From: JAICMB01 sp963838885
Lineage (GTDB): Bacteria; Acidobacteriota; Terriglobia; Bryobacterales; Bryobacteraceae
Assembly: GCA_963838885.1 (NCBI GenBank)
Contig: CAWITB010000065.1
Coordinates: 25,018-89,017 of the forward strand
Length of the DNA stretch: 64,000 nucleotides
Direction of reading: 5' to 3'
The position numbers and the translations under genes were made by a program. The notes beneath the pieces are model-generated. The model had not been told where the DNA came from and made no database searches. It worked only from the letters and a program-made list of their open reading frames with translations. This document shows, in pieces, positions 37,864-46,704 of the stretch (positions are counted from its first letter, which is position 1; every line of letters begins with the position of its first letter).

Positions 37864-38841
37864 GTGCGGGACGGGGCCGTGTCGCTGTTCGTGCATGCCG
37901 CTCTCATCGGGCTCGTTTTCGTGGCCGAGAGCATTCCGGATACGCCCCGGCCGGCTCCGCAAGTGCGGCTCGATTTGCGCCGCGCGGTACACTTGGTCGC
38001 CCCGCGTTTGCAGCAATTCACGCAAAAGGACCCCAATACGGGTCAAATTGCCAAAGAAGTGAACGTGGAGGGCCTGCTCTCGCACGCCGCGGCGCAGCTT
38101 CATGTGCCGCAACCGGCCAGGGCGTTCAAAGCGCCGGCGGGCGCGGCCCCCGCGCCTGCGCCGCCGGTTCCAAAAACGCCGCAGTTGCTTCCGCCCAAGA
38201 TCGAGGCTCTGGCGCAGGGATCGCCCAATCTCCCGCAAAATTTGCCGCAGCTTGGGCTTCCCGAAGCCCCGCCTCCCAAGAGCGCGGAGGCGCCCAAACT
38301 AGCCTTGGAGAATCCCGGACAGAACGGCGTCGACACGCAGCGCGCCCCCGGACAGGCCGCGCGCATCCCGATTCCAAAGACGACGGTCGCGGACGCCATC
38401 CACAGCGTTGTAAGCGGAGGGGGACAGGGCGGCGGAACGACGGTGGGCGACGAGGATCAGCCGCCCAGCATTGCCGACCAGTTGCATCGCCAGCGCGCGC
38501 CGGCGGCGGTATCGAGCAGTCTGCAGTTGCTCAGCGATCCCAAAGGCGTCGATTTCAAGCCCTATCTCATTCGTATCTTGTCCATCGTGCGGCGAAATTG
38601 GATGGCGATTATTCCGGAAAGCGCGCACATGGGCCGGCGCGGAAAAGTGCTGCTGCAGTTTATCATCGACAAGAACGGCGGCGTGCCGAAACTGGTCATT
38701 GCCATGCCGTCCGGTACGGAGGCCTTCGATCGCGCCGCCGTGGCGGGCATTAGCGCCTCGGTTCCCTTTCCCGCTTTACCCCCGGAGTTTAAGGGCGACG
38801 AAGTACGGCTGCAATTCGCGTTCAGTTATAACGTTCGGTAA
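37864..38841 (+). CDS. TonB-family C-terminal domain protein
   Basis: The 325-residue chain has an N-terminal membrane helix (AVSLFVHAALIGLVFVAES), a long Pro/Ala/Gln-rich linker typical of periplasm-spanning TonB proteins, and a C-terminal TonB-like domain (GRRGKVLLQFIIDKNGGVPKLVIAMPSGTEAFDRAAVAGI). It would transmit proton-motive energy to outer-membrane receptors. GTG 37864 has no ribosome site; a frameshift near 37826-37845 may have separated it from an N-terminal segment starting near 37770. No ExbB/D nearby. Confidence 0.82.
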   Translation: MRDGAVSLFVHAALIGLVFVAESIPDTPRPAPQVRLDLRRAVHLVAPRLQQFTQKDPNTGQIAKEVNVEGLLSHAAAQLHVPQPARAFKAPAGAAPAPAPPVPKTPQLLPPKIEALAQGSPNLPQNLPQLGLPEAPPPKSAEAPKLALENPGQNGVDTQRAPGQAARIPIPKTTVADAIHSVVSGGGQGGGTTVGDEDQPPSIADQLHRQRAPAAVSSSLQLLSDPKGVDFKPYLIRILSIVRRNWMAIIPESAHMGRRGKVLLQFIIDKNGGVPKLVIAMPSGTEAFDRAAVAGISASVPFPALPPEFKGDEVRLQFAFSYNVR

Positions 38842-38880
38842 TTTCCGGTCAAAGGCCGGTTCCGCTCGCGGCAGTGGAGG

Positions 38881-38906
38881 CGCGCCGCCCGTCTTGGACC
38901 GGCGCG
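38881..38906. terminator. GC hairpin between convergent genes
   Basis: CGCGCCG (38881-38887) pairs with CGGCGCG (38900-38906) around 12 bases. No T tract follows in either direction. It sits between the TonB-like gene and the convergent PEP-CTERM gene. Confidence 0.3.
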
Positions 38907-38926
38907 GCGGCGGTTCGGACAAGGAA

Positions 38927-39807
38927 TTATGTGTTGGCGCGCTTCCGGCGCAAACGTAAACCGATTAGCGCGGCCAAACCCCCGCCGCACAGAATCACAG
39001 TAGCGGGCTCGGGTGTTCCGCCGCCCAGAACGACTTGATAGTTCGCCGATAAATCCTCTACTAACGGTGACCCAACTGTCGCCCCAGTGATAGTCTCCTG
39101 TCTTATAAACGCTCCCGTCGAATCATAGACGGCAATCTTGCCGTTAAAAATCTCCGAGACATAGAAGTCGGTGCCGTCAAAAGCGATTCCAGTTGTTGCG
39201 ATTCGTCCCAATCGTTTTAGTGGGATCGATGAAATCCGCCTGGATCAAATTGCCGTTCGTATCGTACAGGTCATATGGCCCAACCGCATCACCCCGGTTT
39301 TCAATTAATCGCGACTGACCGTTCAGCACGACATATTCGAGCCCGTCGCAGTCCCCGGTGCAGTTGGAGAGGGATATCGTCTTGAGCAAAGTTCCCGTTG
39401 GACTATAGAGATACGCATGGTTGGTACCGCTGTAATCGCCGATCCAGAAATTGGTCCCGTCGAAAGCCATGGTCGAGAGCGCCGCTTGCACCCGCGACGG
39501 TAAAGACGGGGCCCATGTCGGTGTTCGTGGTGAGATTGTAGTCGTACACCGTTGGCGAGGTTGCGACCGTGTAATACAACAAATTGCCCACCGTGACCAC
39601 GCCGCGTCCGTTAGTGTGTCCGCCGGCGGGAACGAGAAACTGGTCCATAACCGCGCCAGTTGCCGGGTCCATGCCGAAGATGTAGGCTTCTCCACCGCTG
39701 GCATTATTGCCCCATAGTAAAGTCGACAGATCCGCCGCCCACGACGTTGAAGGTATCGCCACCGCGCAGAGTAAGCACGACGACAGTAAATAGGCTGTTC
39801 TCCTCAT
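38927..39807 (-). pseudogene. PEP-CTERM secreted protein, two frameshifts
   Basis: From ATG 39807 (GAGAGGAG upstream) there is a Sec signal (MRRTAYLLSSCLLCAVAIPSTSWA) and beta-propeller-like repeats (GGEAYIFGMDPATG, MAFDGTNFWIGDYSG, IAFDGTDFYVSE). The frame shifts near 39485 (one extra G) and near 39205 (one extra A in AAAA), and the third frame ends in a clear PEP-CTERM tail (GGTPEPATVILCGGGLAALIGLRLRRKR). Removing both bases restores a single protein of about 293 residues. It would be sorted by an exosortase not found here. Confidence 0.85.
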
Positions 39808-39977
39808 TCGGCTCCTCTCAAATTACGCAAAGCACACCTGCTGTTGCCTTCGCCTATATGTGTATATACGTACTGGTCGTAATAGTCAAGAGCAAAGTAC
39901 GCCAAATCCGCCCCGGGGAGAGCGGCGAATGCCATGTCACCGTTACGACGCGGCGGAGGTCTACTGGGAGAAGACCA

Positions 39978-40292
39978 ATGGGATTTGAACAATATCACGA
40001 ACCTGCCGGCGAACTGTCCAGGGAAACGCGGACGTTTGCTCGAATGATCGCTTCATTAATGGAGGAGGCGGACGCGATCAATTGGTATGAACAGCGCATC
40101 TCGGTCGAAAAGGACAAGACCGCCATAGCCATTATGAAAGAGGCGCAGCACGAGGAGTTCAAGCATTTCGGGATGAATCTGGAATTTCTGATGCGCCAAA
40201 AGCCGAAGTGGCGCGAAACGCTGCAGGGAATTCTGTTTCAGGACGGCGACATCGTCAAGCATGGGGACGAGGCCGAGGAGAAGACGGAGTAA
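39978..40292 (+). CDS. Encapsulated-ferritin-like (EncFtn) protein without adjacent shell gene
   Basis: The 104-residue protein starts at ATG 39978 (GGGAGAAG upstream). It has the EncFtn layout of two antiparallel helices: SLMEEADAINWYEQR with Glu30, Trp36 and Tyr37, then QHEEFKHF with Glu60 and His63. The Glu30-Glu60-His63 spacing equals the ferroxidase ligands Glu32-Glu62-His65 of Rhodospirillum EncFtn. EncFtn oxidises iron inside an encapsulin shell. No encapsulin gene adjoins it; the next gene is on the other strand. The C-terminus (DEAEEKTE) lacks a recognisable encapsulin cargo signal. Confidence 0.85.
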   Translation: MGFEQYHEPAGELSRETRTFARMIASLMEEADAINWYEQRISVEKDKTAIAIMKEAQHEEFKHFGMNLEFLMRQKPKWRETLQGILFQDGDIVKHGDEAEEKTE

Positions 40293-40343
40293 GGGGCCGC
40301 GCGCGCCGTCAATGCGCCGCAGTTGCCGCTTGAACACGCACGG

Positions 40344-41534
40344 CTACCCCGCCGCGCGCGCGAGCGCTTGGTCCAAATCCGCGATGATGTCCTCCACGGC
40401 CTCGATGCCGGCGCACAGCCGTACGACGCCATCGTGAATGCCGAGGCGCTCGCGCTGCTTCGGCGAGATATCGCGATGCGAGGCGATGGCGGGGTAGAGC
40501 AGCAGGCTGTGCACATCGCCGAGCGAGGTGCCGCGCACAACCAATTCCAGTGCATCCATGAACCGGAAGACGTCTTCTTTCCCGGCGTCCTTGATTTCGA
40601 ACGTCACGATGGCGCCATACGGTCCGTTCGGCAGCAGGCGGCGGACGGTCGCGGCGTCGCGGTGATTGGGATCCGCGAGATAATGCACTCGCGAGACCAC
40701 AGGGTGCGATCCCAGCCAATTCGCGATGCGGCAAGCATTGGCGCACTGCCGCTCCATACGCAGCGGAAACGTCTTGACGCCGCGCATGGTCAGGTAACTC
40801 TCGAACGGACCCAGCACCGGGCCGATGGTGCGCGAAAGCGTTCGCATCACGTTCGAATGCTCGGCGTCCGCGACAATCACTCCCCCGAGCACGTCGCCAT
40901 GTCCCGCCAGGAATTTCGTCACGCTATGGACTACTATGTGCGCGCCGAGATCGAGAGGCCGCAGCAGCAACGGCGTGGCGAAGGTGTTGTCCACGACCAG
41001 AGCGGCGCCGTTTTTACGAGCCAACTGCGCGATGCGGTCGACGGCGCCCACGCGCAGAAGCGGATTCGAGATGGTCTCCATCAGAATGCAGCCAGGCCTG
41101 CGCCGCGCAACCGCGGTCTCTAGCGCGGCCTCGTCGCAAATGTCGACGAACTCGACTTCCACACCAAGCGGCTCGAGGACGTTGGTCAGCAGCGCCGACG
41201 TGGCCCCATAGAGCGCATTCGCGGCGACGATCGATTTGGCGCGGTCCGTCAGAGCCGCGAGTATGGCCGTGTGAATGGCCGTCATTCCCGAAGCGCAAGC
41301 CAGCGCCCCATGTCCGTTTTCGAGCGCCGCTATGAGCTGCTCGAGCGCCGTGTTGGTGGGATTGTCGTAGCGTCCATAGGAGAATCCCTCCTCCTCGCGG
41401 CCCATTACGCGGTCGAGTTGCGCGGTGCTCTCGTACAAATACGTTGTGGCGCCGTAGATCGGCGTCGTCACCGGAATGGAGGCGCCGGGCTTGCGGCGAT
41501 CTCCCGCGTGAACGGCTTTCGTTTCGAGTTTCAT
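40344..41534 (-). CDS. Trans-sulfuration PLP enzyme (cystathionine gamma-synthase/lyase family)
   Basis: The 396-residue fold-type I PLP enzyme has the opening LETKAVHAGDRRKPGASIPVTTPIYGATTYLY, the YGRYDNPT motif, ACASGMTAIH, and the cofactor lysine in HSVTKFLAGHGD. Members make or break cystathionine, homocysteine or methionine thio-links; the precise reaction cannot be decided from sequence. Its start overlaps the cysS stop by 4 bases (ATGA), linking it to cysteine use. Confidence 0.9.
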   Translation of the reverse strand: MKLETKAVHAGDRRKPGASIPVTTPIYGATTYLYESTAQLDRVMGREEEGFSYGRYDNPTNTALEQLIAALENGHGALACASGMTAIHTAILAALTDRAKSIVAANALYGATSALLTNVLEPLGVEVEFVDICDEAALETAVARRRPGCILMETISNPLLRVGAVDRIAQLARKNGAALVVDNTFATPLLLRPLDLGAHIVVHSVTKFLAGHGDVLGGVIVADAEHSNVMRTLSRTIGPVLGPFESYLTMRGVKTFPLRMERQCANACRIANWLGSHPVVSRVHYLADPNHRDAATVRRLLPNGPYGAIVTFEIKDAGKEDVFRFMDALELVVRGTSLGDVHSLLLYPAIASHRDISPKQRERLGIHDGVVRLCAGIEAVEDIIADLDQALARAAG

Positions 41535-42934
41535 TTCCTTTTCCAGCGCGTGCCCTCCTTGGTGTCTTCGAGGATAATTCCGGCCTCGTCAAGCTGCCTG
41601 CGGATCTCGTCGGCGCGGGCGAAATCACGGGCCTTCTTGCTCTGCCGGCGTTCGGCGGTGAGCCGCTCCACCTCCGCGTCCGGCAGTCCGCTTTGTTCCC
41701 GCTCGCTGGGTTTCAGCACGTCGGCGACGGAGTCGAACAGCTCCACGAATCGCAGCGCAGCCGCGGCGTTGCCCGCTTGAAACGCGCCGCTGTCCATGGC
41801 GGTATTGGCGTCGCGGACGTATTCGAACATGGCCGCCAGCGCCTCGGCCGTGTTGAGGTCGTCGTCGAGGCTCTCCTCAAATTGCCGGCGCGCCGCTTCG
41901 GTGCGGGCTGCGAGGGCCTCGTTAGCGCCCTCGGGAAACTTCTCCGTCTCGAGGCGTTGCTTGAAATTACGCAAGCGCTCGATGGAGGTAGCGGCCGACT
42001 GCAGGCCCTCCATCGTGAAGTTCAGTTTTTTCCGGTAAGGCACCGAAATCAGCAGATAGCGCACCGCCTCCGGCGCGTGTCCCATGGCCAACAGGTCGCG
42101 CAAAGTATAAAAGTTGCCCGCCGATTTCGCCATTTTCCGCGACTCGATATTCAGAAACTCGGAGTGCAGCCAAAAGCGCGCGAACGGTTTTCCGGTGATC
42201 GCCTCCGATTGCGCGATCTCGTTTTCGTGATGAGGAAAGATCAGATCGACGCCACCGGCGTGGATGTCGAGCGTCTCGCCAAGACATTTCATGGCCATCG
42301 CGGAGCATTCGATGTGCCACCCGGGGCGGCCCGGTCCGATGGGCGTGTCCCAGAACGGCTCGCCGTCTTTGGGCGCTTTCCAGAGCACGAAATCGCGCGC
42401 GTCGGCCTTGTCGTATTCGTCTTGATCGACGCGCGCGCCCGCGCGCACGCCGCTGAAATCGTTATGCGAGAGCTTGCCGTATTCGGGGAATTTCTGGATG
42501 CTGTAGTATACGGAGCCGTCGCTGTTATAGGTGTATCCCTTGGCTTGGAGCTGCTCGACGGCGCGAACCATGTCCTCGATATGTTCCGTCGCTTTCACCA
42601 TCCGCTCCGGCCGCTGCAGGCGCAGCGTCGCGGTGTCGTCGAAAAAGGCCTGAGTGTATTTTTCGGTGTATTCCCGAAGCGATTTGTTCTCTTCGGCGGC
42701 GTTACGGATGATCTTGTCGTCCACGTCGGTGATATTCATGACGTGGTCCATTTCATAACCGCGCGCCCGTAGCCAGCGGCGTAATACGTCCTCGAATGCA
42801 AAGGTCCTCAGGTTGCCGATGTGAGCGTAGTTGTACACCGTCGGCCCGCAGGTGTACATGCGCACGGTCTTGCCGTCCATGGGCCTGAATTCTTCGACAC
42901 TTTGGGTAAGGGTGTTGTAGAAGCGGAGCGCCAA
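41531..42934 (-). CDS. cysS: Cysteinyl-tRNA synthetase
   Basis: CysRS charges tRNA-Cys. It shows CGPTVYNYAHIGNL (zinc cysteine and HIGH-like motif), HHENEIAQSEA (zinc ligand region) and the KMAKSAGN signature lysine loop. TTG 42934 gives the family start ALRFYNTLTQ; the longer frame to 43030 would overlap a divergent gene and is not used. Start choice is not certain. Overlap with the downstream PLP enzyme indicates an operon. Confidence 0.95.
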   Translation of the reverse strand: MALRFYNTLTQSVEEFRPMDGKTVRMYTCGPTVYNYAHIGNLRTFAFEDVLRRWLRARGYEMDHVMNITDVDDKIIRNAAEENKSLREYTEKYTQAFFDDTATLRLQRPERMVKATEHIEDMVRAVEQLQAKGYTYNSDGSVYYSIQKFPEYGKLSHNDFSGVRAGARVDQDEYDKADARDFVLWKAPKDGEPFWDTPIGPGRPGWHIECSAMAMKCLGETLDIHAGGVDLIFPHHENEIAQSEAITGKPFARFWLHSEFLNIESRKMAKSAGNFYTLRDLLAMGHAPEAVRYLLISVPYRKKLNFTMEGLQSAATSIERLRNFKQRLETEKFPEGANEALAARTEAARRQFEESLDDDLNTAEALAAMFEYVRDANTAMDSGAFQAGNAAAALRFVELFDSVADVLKPSEREQSGLPDAEVERLTAERRQSKKARDFARADEIRRQLDEAGIILEDTKEGTRWKRK

Positions 42935-42956
42935 GGCGTATGGTAACTCTAAGGCA

Positions 42957-44840
42957 ATGCTAACGCGCATATTGTTGCCGCTCGCCGCGGTCTTGTCCCT
43001 AGGCGCGCAAACACAACCTTGGTTCTTCATTCAGATGTCGGACCCGCAATTCGGAATGTATACCGACAATCGCGGATTTGAGCAGGAGACCGCCAATTTC
43101 GATTTCGCGATTGCCACCGCCAATCGGCTAAAACCGGCATTCATTGTAGTCACCGGCGATCTCGTGAATAAATCCGGCGATGCCGCGCAGATCGCCGAGT
43201 ACAAGCGCATCGCCGCCAAACTCGACCCTTCGATTCCGCTCTATAGCCTGCCCGGTAATCACGATGAGGGAAACGAGCCGACGCCGCAATCGCTGGCCGC
43301 TTACCGGGAGCGCTTCGGCCCCGATTACTTTACGTTTCGCACGCACGGAATCGCCGCGTTCGCGCTGGACGGTAATCTTTTGAAAGCGCCGCAGGGCGCG
43401 CCGGAGGAAGCCGCGAAGCAGGAGCAATGGTTGCGCGCCGAACTCGAGAAGGCCCGGCGCGACGGCATTAAACAGCTCGTCGTATTTCTGCACCAGCCCT
43501 TCTTTCTCGAGGATCCCAAGGAGCCCGATCAGTACTTCAACATTCCGATCGAGACTCGCCGCCGTTATCTTGCTCTGTTCCATGAATACGGGGTCGAGCA
43601 TGTCTTCGCCGGCCATTATCATCGCAACGACTACGGGCGGGACGGCGCGCTCGAGATGATCACGACTGGCCCGGTCGGCAAACCTGGCGGAAGCGATCCC
43701 TCCGGTTTTCGCATCGTCATCGTCAAAGATGGAAAATTCGAATCGCAATATCATGGACTCGGCGAAATGCCACCGAAAATCGACTTCAACGGCGAGCCGG
43801 ATCGCCGCGCCACGCTTCGCGAACGGGGCATTGCGGTGGGGATTTTACCGGCTGGCCCTCTTAACTCCATAACCGACGTGGGCGGCGTAGAGGTCGGCCA
43901 GACCACCATTGTCCGCGGCGACGACATCCGCACGGGCGTCACCGCGATTCTGCCGCACGCCGGGAACATGTTCCAGCAGAAGGTACGAGGCGCCGTTTTC
44001 ATCGGCAACGCCTTCGGCAAACTAGCCGGATCGACGCAGGTCAACGAGCTTGGCGAGATCGAAACGCCCATTCTATTGACGTCCACGCTCAGCGTGCCGC
44101 GCGTGGCCGATGCCCTTCTCGACTACATGCTTTCGCTTCCGGGTAACGAACATGTGCAATCCATCAACCCGCTGGTGGGCGAAACCAACGACGGTTACTT
44201 GAACAATATCCGCGGACGCCATATCTCAGCGGAGGACGTACTCTCCGCGATTCGCGGCGCGAAGATCGGCCCGGTGGAACAAGGGGCGGTAGGCGCTGGA
44301 ACCGGGACCGTAGCATTCGGATTCAAAGGCGGTATCGGAACATCATCTCGCAAGATTCCGCCCAGATATGGCGGCTACACCGTTGGCGTTCTCGTGCAAA
44401 CCAATTTCGGAGGCATCCTCACCATCGCCGGAGCGCCCGTGGGACGGGAACTTGGCCGCTATTATCTGCACGGCGAGCTCGACTCCGGCAAGGGCTCCTG
44501 CATGATCGTGGTAGCGACCGACGCGCCTATCGACTCGCGCAATTTGAAACGTCTGGCCGCGCGCACCATGCTGGGACTCGGCCGGACGGGCTCCTCCGGC
44601 AGCAATGGCAGCGGCGATTACGCCATCGCGTTCTCGACTTCCCAATCGAACGATCTGTTGAGCAACAATGCGATGTCGCCCCTTTTCCTGGCGGCCATTG
44701 AAGCTACCGAGGAAGCCGTGTACAACTCGCTCTTTATGGCGACGACGACAACCGGCCGCGGCCACACCGTCGAGGCCCTGCCGATTGACCGAACGTTGGA
44801 CATTCTTCGCGAACACGGCGTCATCGCGAAAAAGAAGTGA
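42957..44840 (+). CDS. Secreted metallophosphoesterase-DmpA (S58) aminopeptidase fusion
   Basis: One 627-residue frame with a Sec signal (about 1-19) joins two complete domains. Residues about 22-268 are a calcineurin-like phosphoesterase of the CPPED1 type (SDPQFGMY, GDLVN near 67, GNHDEG at 100, GHYHRND near 219). Residues about 284-620 are a P1/DmpA-type beta-aminopeptidase (GIAVGILPAGPLNSITDVGG, GTGTVAFGFKGGIGTSSR near 448-465 with the self-cleavage serine region, RGDDIRTGVTAILPH). No stop or ribosome site lies between them. The DmpA part lacks its own signal peptide. Substrates are unknown. It may be a real fusion or a rearrangement. Confidence 0.85.
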   Translation: MLTRILLPLAAVLSLGAQTQPWFFIQMSDPQFGMYTDNRGFEQETANFDFAIATANRLKPAFIVVTGDLVNKSGDAAQIAEYKRIAAKLDPSIPLYSLPGNHDEGNEPTPQSLAAYRERFGPDYFTFRTHGIAAFALDGNLLKAPQGAPEEAAKQEQWLRAELEKARRDGIKQLVVFLHQPFFLEDPKEPDQYFNIPIETRRRYLALFHEYGVEHVFAGHYHRNDYGRDGALEMITTGPVGKPGGSDPSGFRIVIVKDGKFESQYHGLGEMPPKIDFNGEPDRRATLRERGIAVGILPAGPLNSITDVGGVEVGQTTIVRGDDIRTGVTAILPHAGNMFQQKVRGAVFIGNAFGKLAGSTQVNELGEIETPILLTSTLSVPRVADALLDYMLSLPGNEHVQSINPLVGETNDGYLNNIRGRHISAEDVLSAIRGAKIGPVEQGAVGAGTGTVAFGFKGGIGTSSRKIPPRYGGYTVGVLVQTNFGGILTIAGAPVGRELGRYYLHGELDSGKGSCMIVVATDAPIDSRNLKRLAARTMLGLGRTGSSGSNGSGDYAIAFSTSQSNDLLSNNAMSPLFLAAIEATEEAVYNSLFMATTTTGRGHTVEALPIDRTLDILREHGVIAKKK

Positions 44841-45571
44841 CACGGCGCCTCGCGTTCTTCCTCCTGACGCTCCCCGTGCTGGGAGACGAGGTCAAAGGTC
44901 TCGAAGCGCGCATCGAGTTTCTAGCCTCCAAGGAGGCGCCGGTGGCGCGCGTCGATACGCTGCGCCGAGCGGCGATGCTTCTTCAACGTTTCGACCCCTG
45001 CGGGGCCGCTCATTTTCAGAAGCTGGCCGCTGTCGCCTCGCCGCCGCCTACGCGCCATTTCGCGTTGCCCGCCGTGATTGCCAGCGCCACCGCGATGGAG
45101 GCGCTGGTACAACGCATCGAGCATGAGGGCGACGATCCCGCGGCCTACGAAACTCTTGCGGAGATCATCAGCGCCCGGCAGCTCAGCGCCGGTCTCGATA
45201 ATCCATCGATCCGGGCGCGCATGGCGCTGCTCGATCTAGCCGACCTGCTCGACCCGCCGCTCGTAACTCTCGACGGCGCTCGCGTGCGCTTGAGCTCCTA
45301 CCGGCAAAAGACCGTGGTCATCGCATTCTGGGCGACTTGGTGCCTCCCCTGCCGCGCCGAGCTGGCGCGTTTGCAGTCCGAGGTGTCCGACCATGTCGCG
45401 GTGCTTGCGATCTCACACGAATCGGTGGAAACTGTCCGCGCATTCCTTCGCGAACATCCTTATAAATTGATCTTCCTCGCGGATCCCGGGCACAAGCTTA
45501 CCGACCGCTTTCATATCTACGCGCTTCCGGCCACGATTACGCTACAGCCGCTCAACCAAGCCTGCCAGTAA
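44837..45571 (+). CDS. TlpA-type thioredoxin-fold protein, short C-terminus
   Basis: Starting at GTG 44837, which overlaps the preceding stop, the protein has a short signal sequence, about 130 residues of helical sequence, and a TlpA-like domain with FWATWCLPCRAEL (CxxC). It would act as a periplasmic disulfide reductase. After the cis-proline region (ALPATIT) only ten residues remain, so the last strand and helix are missing. The tail overlaps the convergent M20 gene by about 30 bases, suggesting truncation or a frameshift near 45535. Confidence 0.75.
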   Translation: MTRRLAFFLLTLPVLGDEVKGLEARIEFLASKEAPVARVDTLRRAAMLLQRFDPCGAAHFQKLAAVASPPPTRHFALPAVIASATAMEALVQRIEHEGDDPAAYETLAEIISARQLSAGLDNPSIRARMALLDLADLLDPPLVTLDGARVRLSSYRQKTVVIAFWATWCLPCRAELARLQSEVSDHVAVLAISHESVETVRAFLREHPYKLIFLADPGHKLTDRFHIYALPATITLQPLNQACQ

Positions 45572-46681
45572 CGCCGTGCGGTCGGCGATACGATTAACCA
45601 GAATGCTTTCGTCGGGAGCATGAGCGCCAACACCCACCCCTCCGAGACCGTCCAACGTTGGAACGCCCAAAGCCGCTGTGAAGCTGCCGTCCGACCCGCC
45701 GCCAGTCGTGGATTCTTCAAGCTCCACGCCGATCTCCTGGGCCAGCGAGCGCGCCGTTTTGAAAAGCGCGCGAATTCCCGCGGAGCGCTCCATGGGCGGC
45801 CGGTTCAGCCCGCCCTCCACTTCGACCTTGCAGCGCTTGTCGAACGGGCGGAGCGCGCGGAACTTGCGGTCCAGCCCCGCCGCGTCTTTCGGTTTCAAGA
45901 CGCGAATATCGATCTCCGCCCGCGCCTCCGCCGCGATCACATTCGTACGAGTGCCGCCCGCGATCACGCCCGGATTGACGGTAATTCCGCGTCGCAAATC
46001 CGTGAATCCAACGATGCGCTCGATCTGTCGCGCAAGCTCCACGATGGCGCTGGCGCCGGCCTCGAAATCAACGCCTGCGTGAGCCGCCTTTCCGCGCACC
46101 GTCACGGTGTAATCTCCCACGCCTTTGCGCGCCGTTTTCAATTTGCCACCCAATCCCGTGCCCGGTTCGAGCACCAGCACGGCAACACTGTTGCGCGCGG
46201 CGTCCTCGGTCGGAGCGCGCGAGGATTCGCTGCCCACCTCTTCATCGGAGTTCAACTGCAGCACCACGCGCCGCTTCACGGGCCGGTCCAACTCAACGAG
46301 CGCGCGCATCGCAAAAATAAAAAACGCAATGCCGGACTTCATGTCGAGCACGCCCGGCCCCCACAGCCGTCCATCGGCTTGCCGGAACGGCATGCTTTTG
46401 AGCGTGCCCAGCTCCCACACCGTATCGGAGTGTCCCAGCGCGAGCACCTGCCCATCTTTCTTGCGTCCGGGAAGCGTAAACTCGCACCGTAGATTTTTTC
46501 CGAAGCGGCCGTCCGGCAAGGTCCGGACCTTCCCCATGGCGTTGAGTTTCTCGCCGGCAAGATCGACGAAACGGTTCACCGCCGCGGCATCGAAGCTCGG
46601 CGATTCGCATTCCACCAACTCGCGAATCAACTGCACGATCTCGCGCTCGTGAGCGGCCGCAAATGCGAGCAACGATCTCAT
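45542..46681 (-). CDS. M20-family metallopeptidase (carboxypeptidase G2-like)
   Basis: The 379-residue protein has the M20 metal sites: LGHSDTVWELG (His/Asp), LDMKSG, NSDEEVGS (catalytic Glu), LVLEPG and a final GVGVGAHAPDESI. A dimerisation domain is inserted near 185-290 (KGVGDYTVTVRGKAAHAG). No signal peptide is seen, so it is probably cytoplasmic. It hydrolyses small peptides or N-acyl amino acids; the exact substrate is open. It is divergent from fabZ with 23 bases between starts. Confidence 0.9.
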   Translation of the reverse strand: MRSLLAFAAAHEREIVQLIRELVECESPSFDAAAVNRFVDLAGEKLNAMGKVRTLPDGRFGKNLRCEFTLPGRKKDGQVLALGHSDTVWELGTLKSMPFRQADGRLWGPGVLDMKSGIAFFIFAMRALVELDRPVKRRVVLQLNSDEEVGSESSRAPTEDAARNSVAVLVLEPGTGLGGKLKTARKGVGDYTVTVRGKAAHAGVDFEAGASAIVELARQIERIVGFTDLRRGITVNPGVIAGGTRTNVIAAEARAEIDIRVLKPKDAAGLDRKFRALRPFDKRCKVEVEGGLNRPPMERSAGIRALFKTARSLAQEIGVELEESTTGGGSDGSFTAALGVPTLDGLGGVGVGAHAPDESILVNRIADRTALLAGLVERL

Positions 46682-46704
46682 CGCCTGCTATAATAGCCAC
46701 TCCC

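Noticed and set aside
40293..41534. Possible encapsulin shell next to the EncFtn gene
   Set aside because: The neighbouring minus-strand gene is a trans-sulfuration PLP enzyme; no HK97-fold-like sequence was seen.
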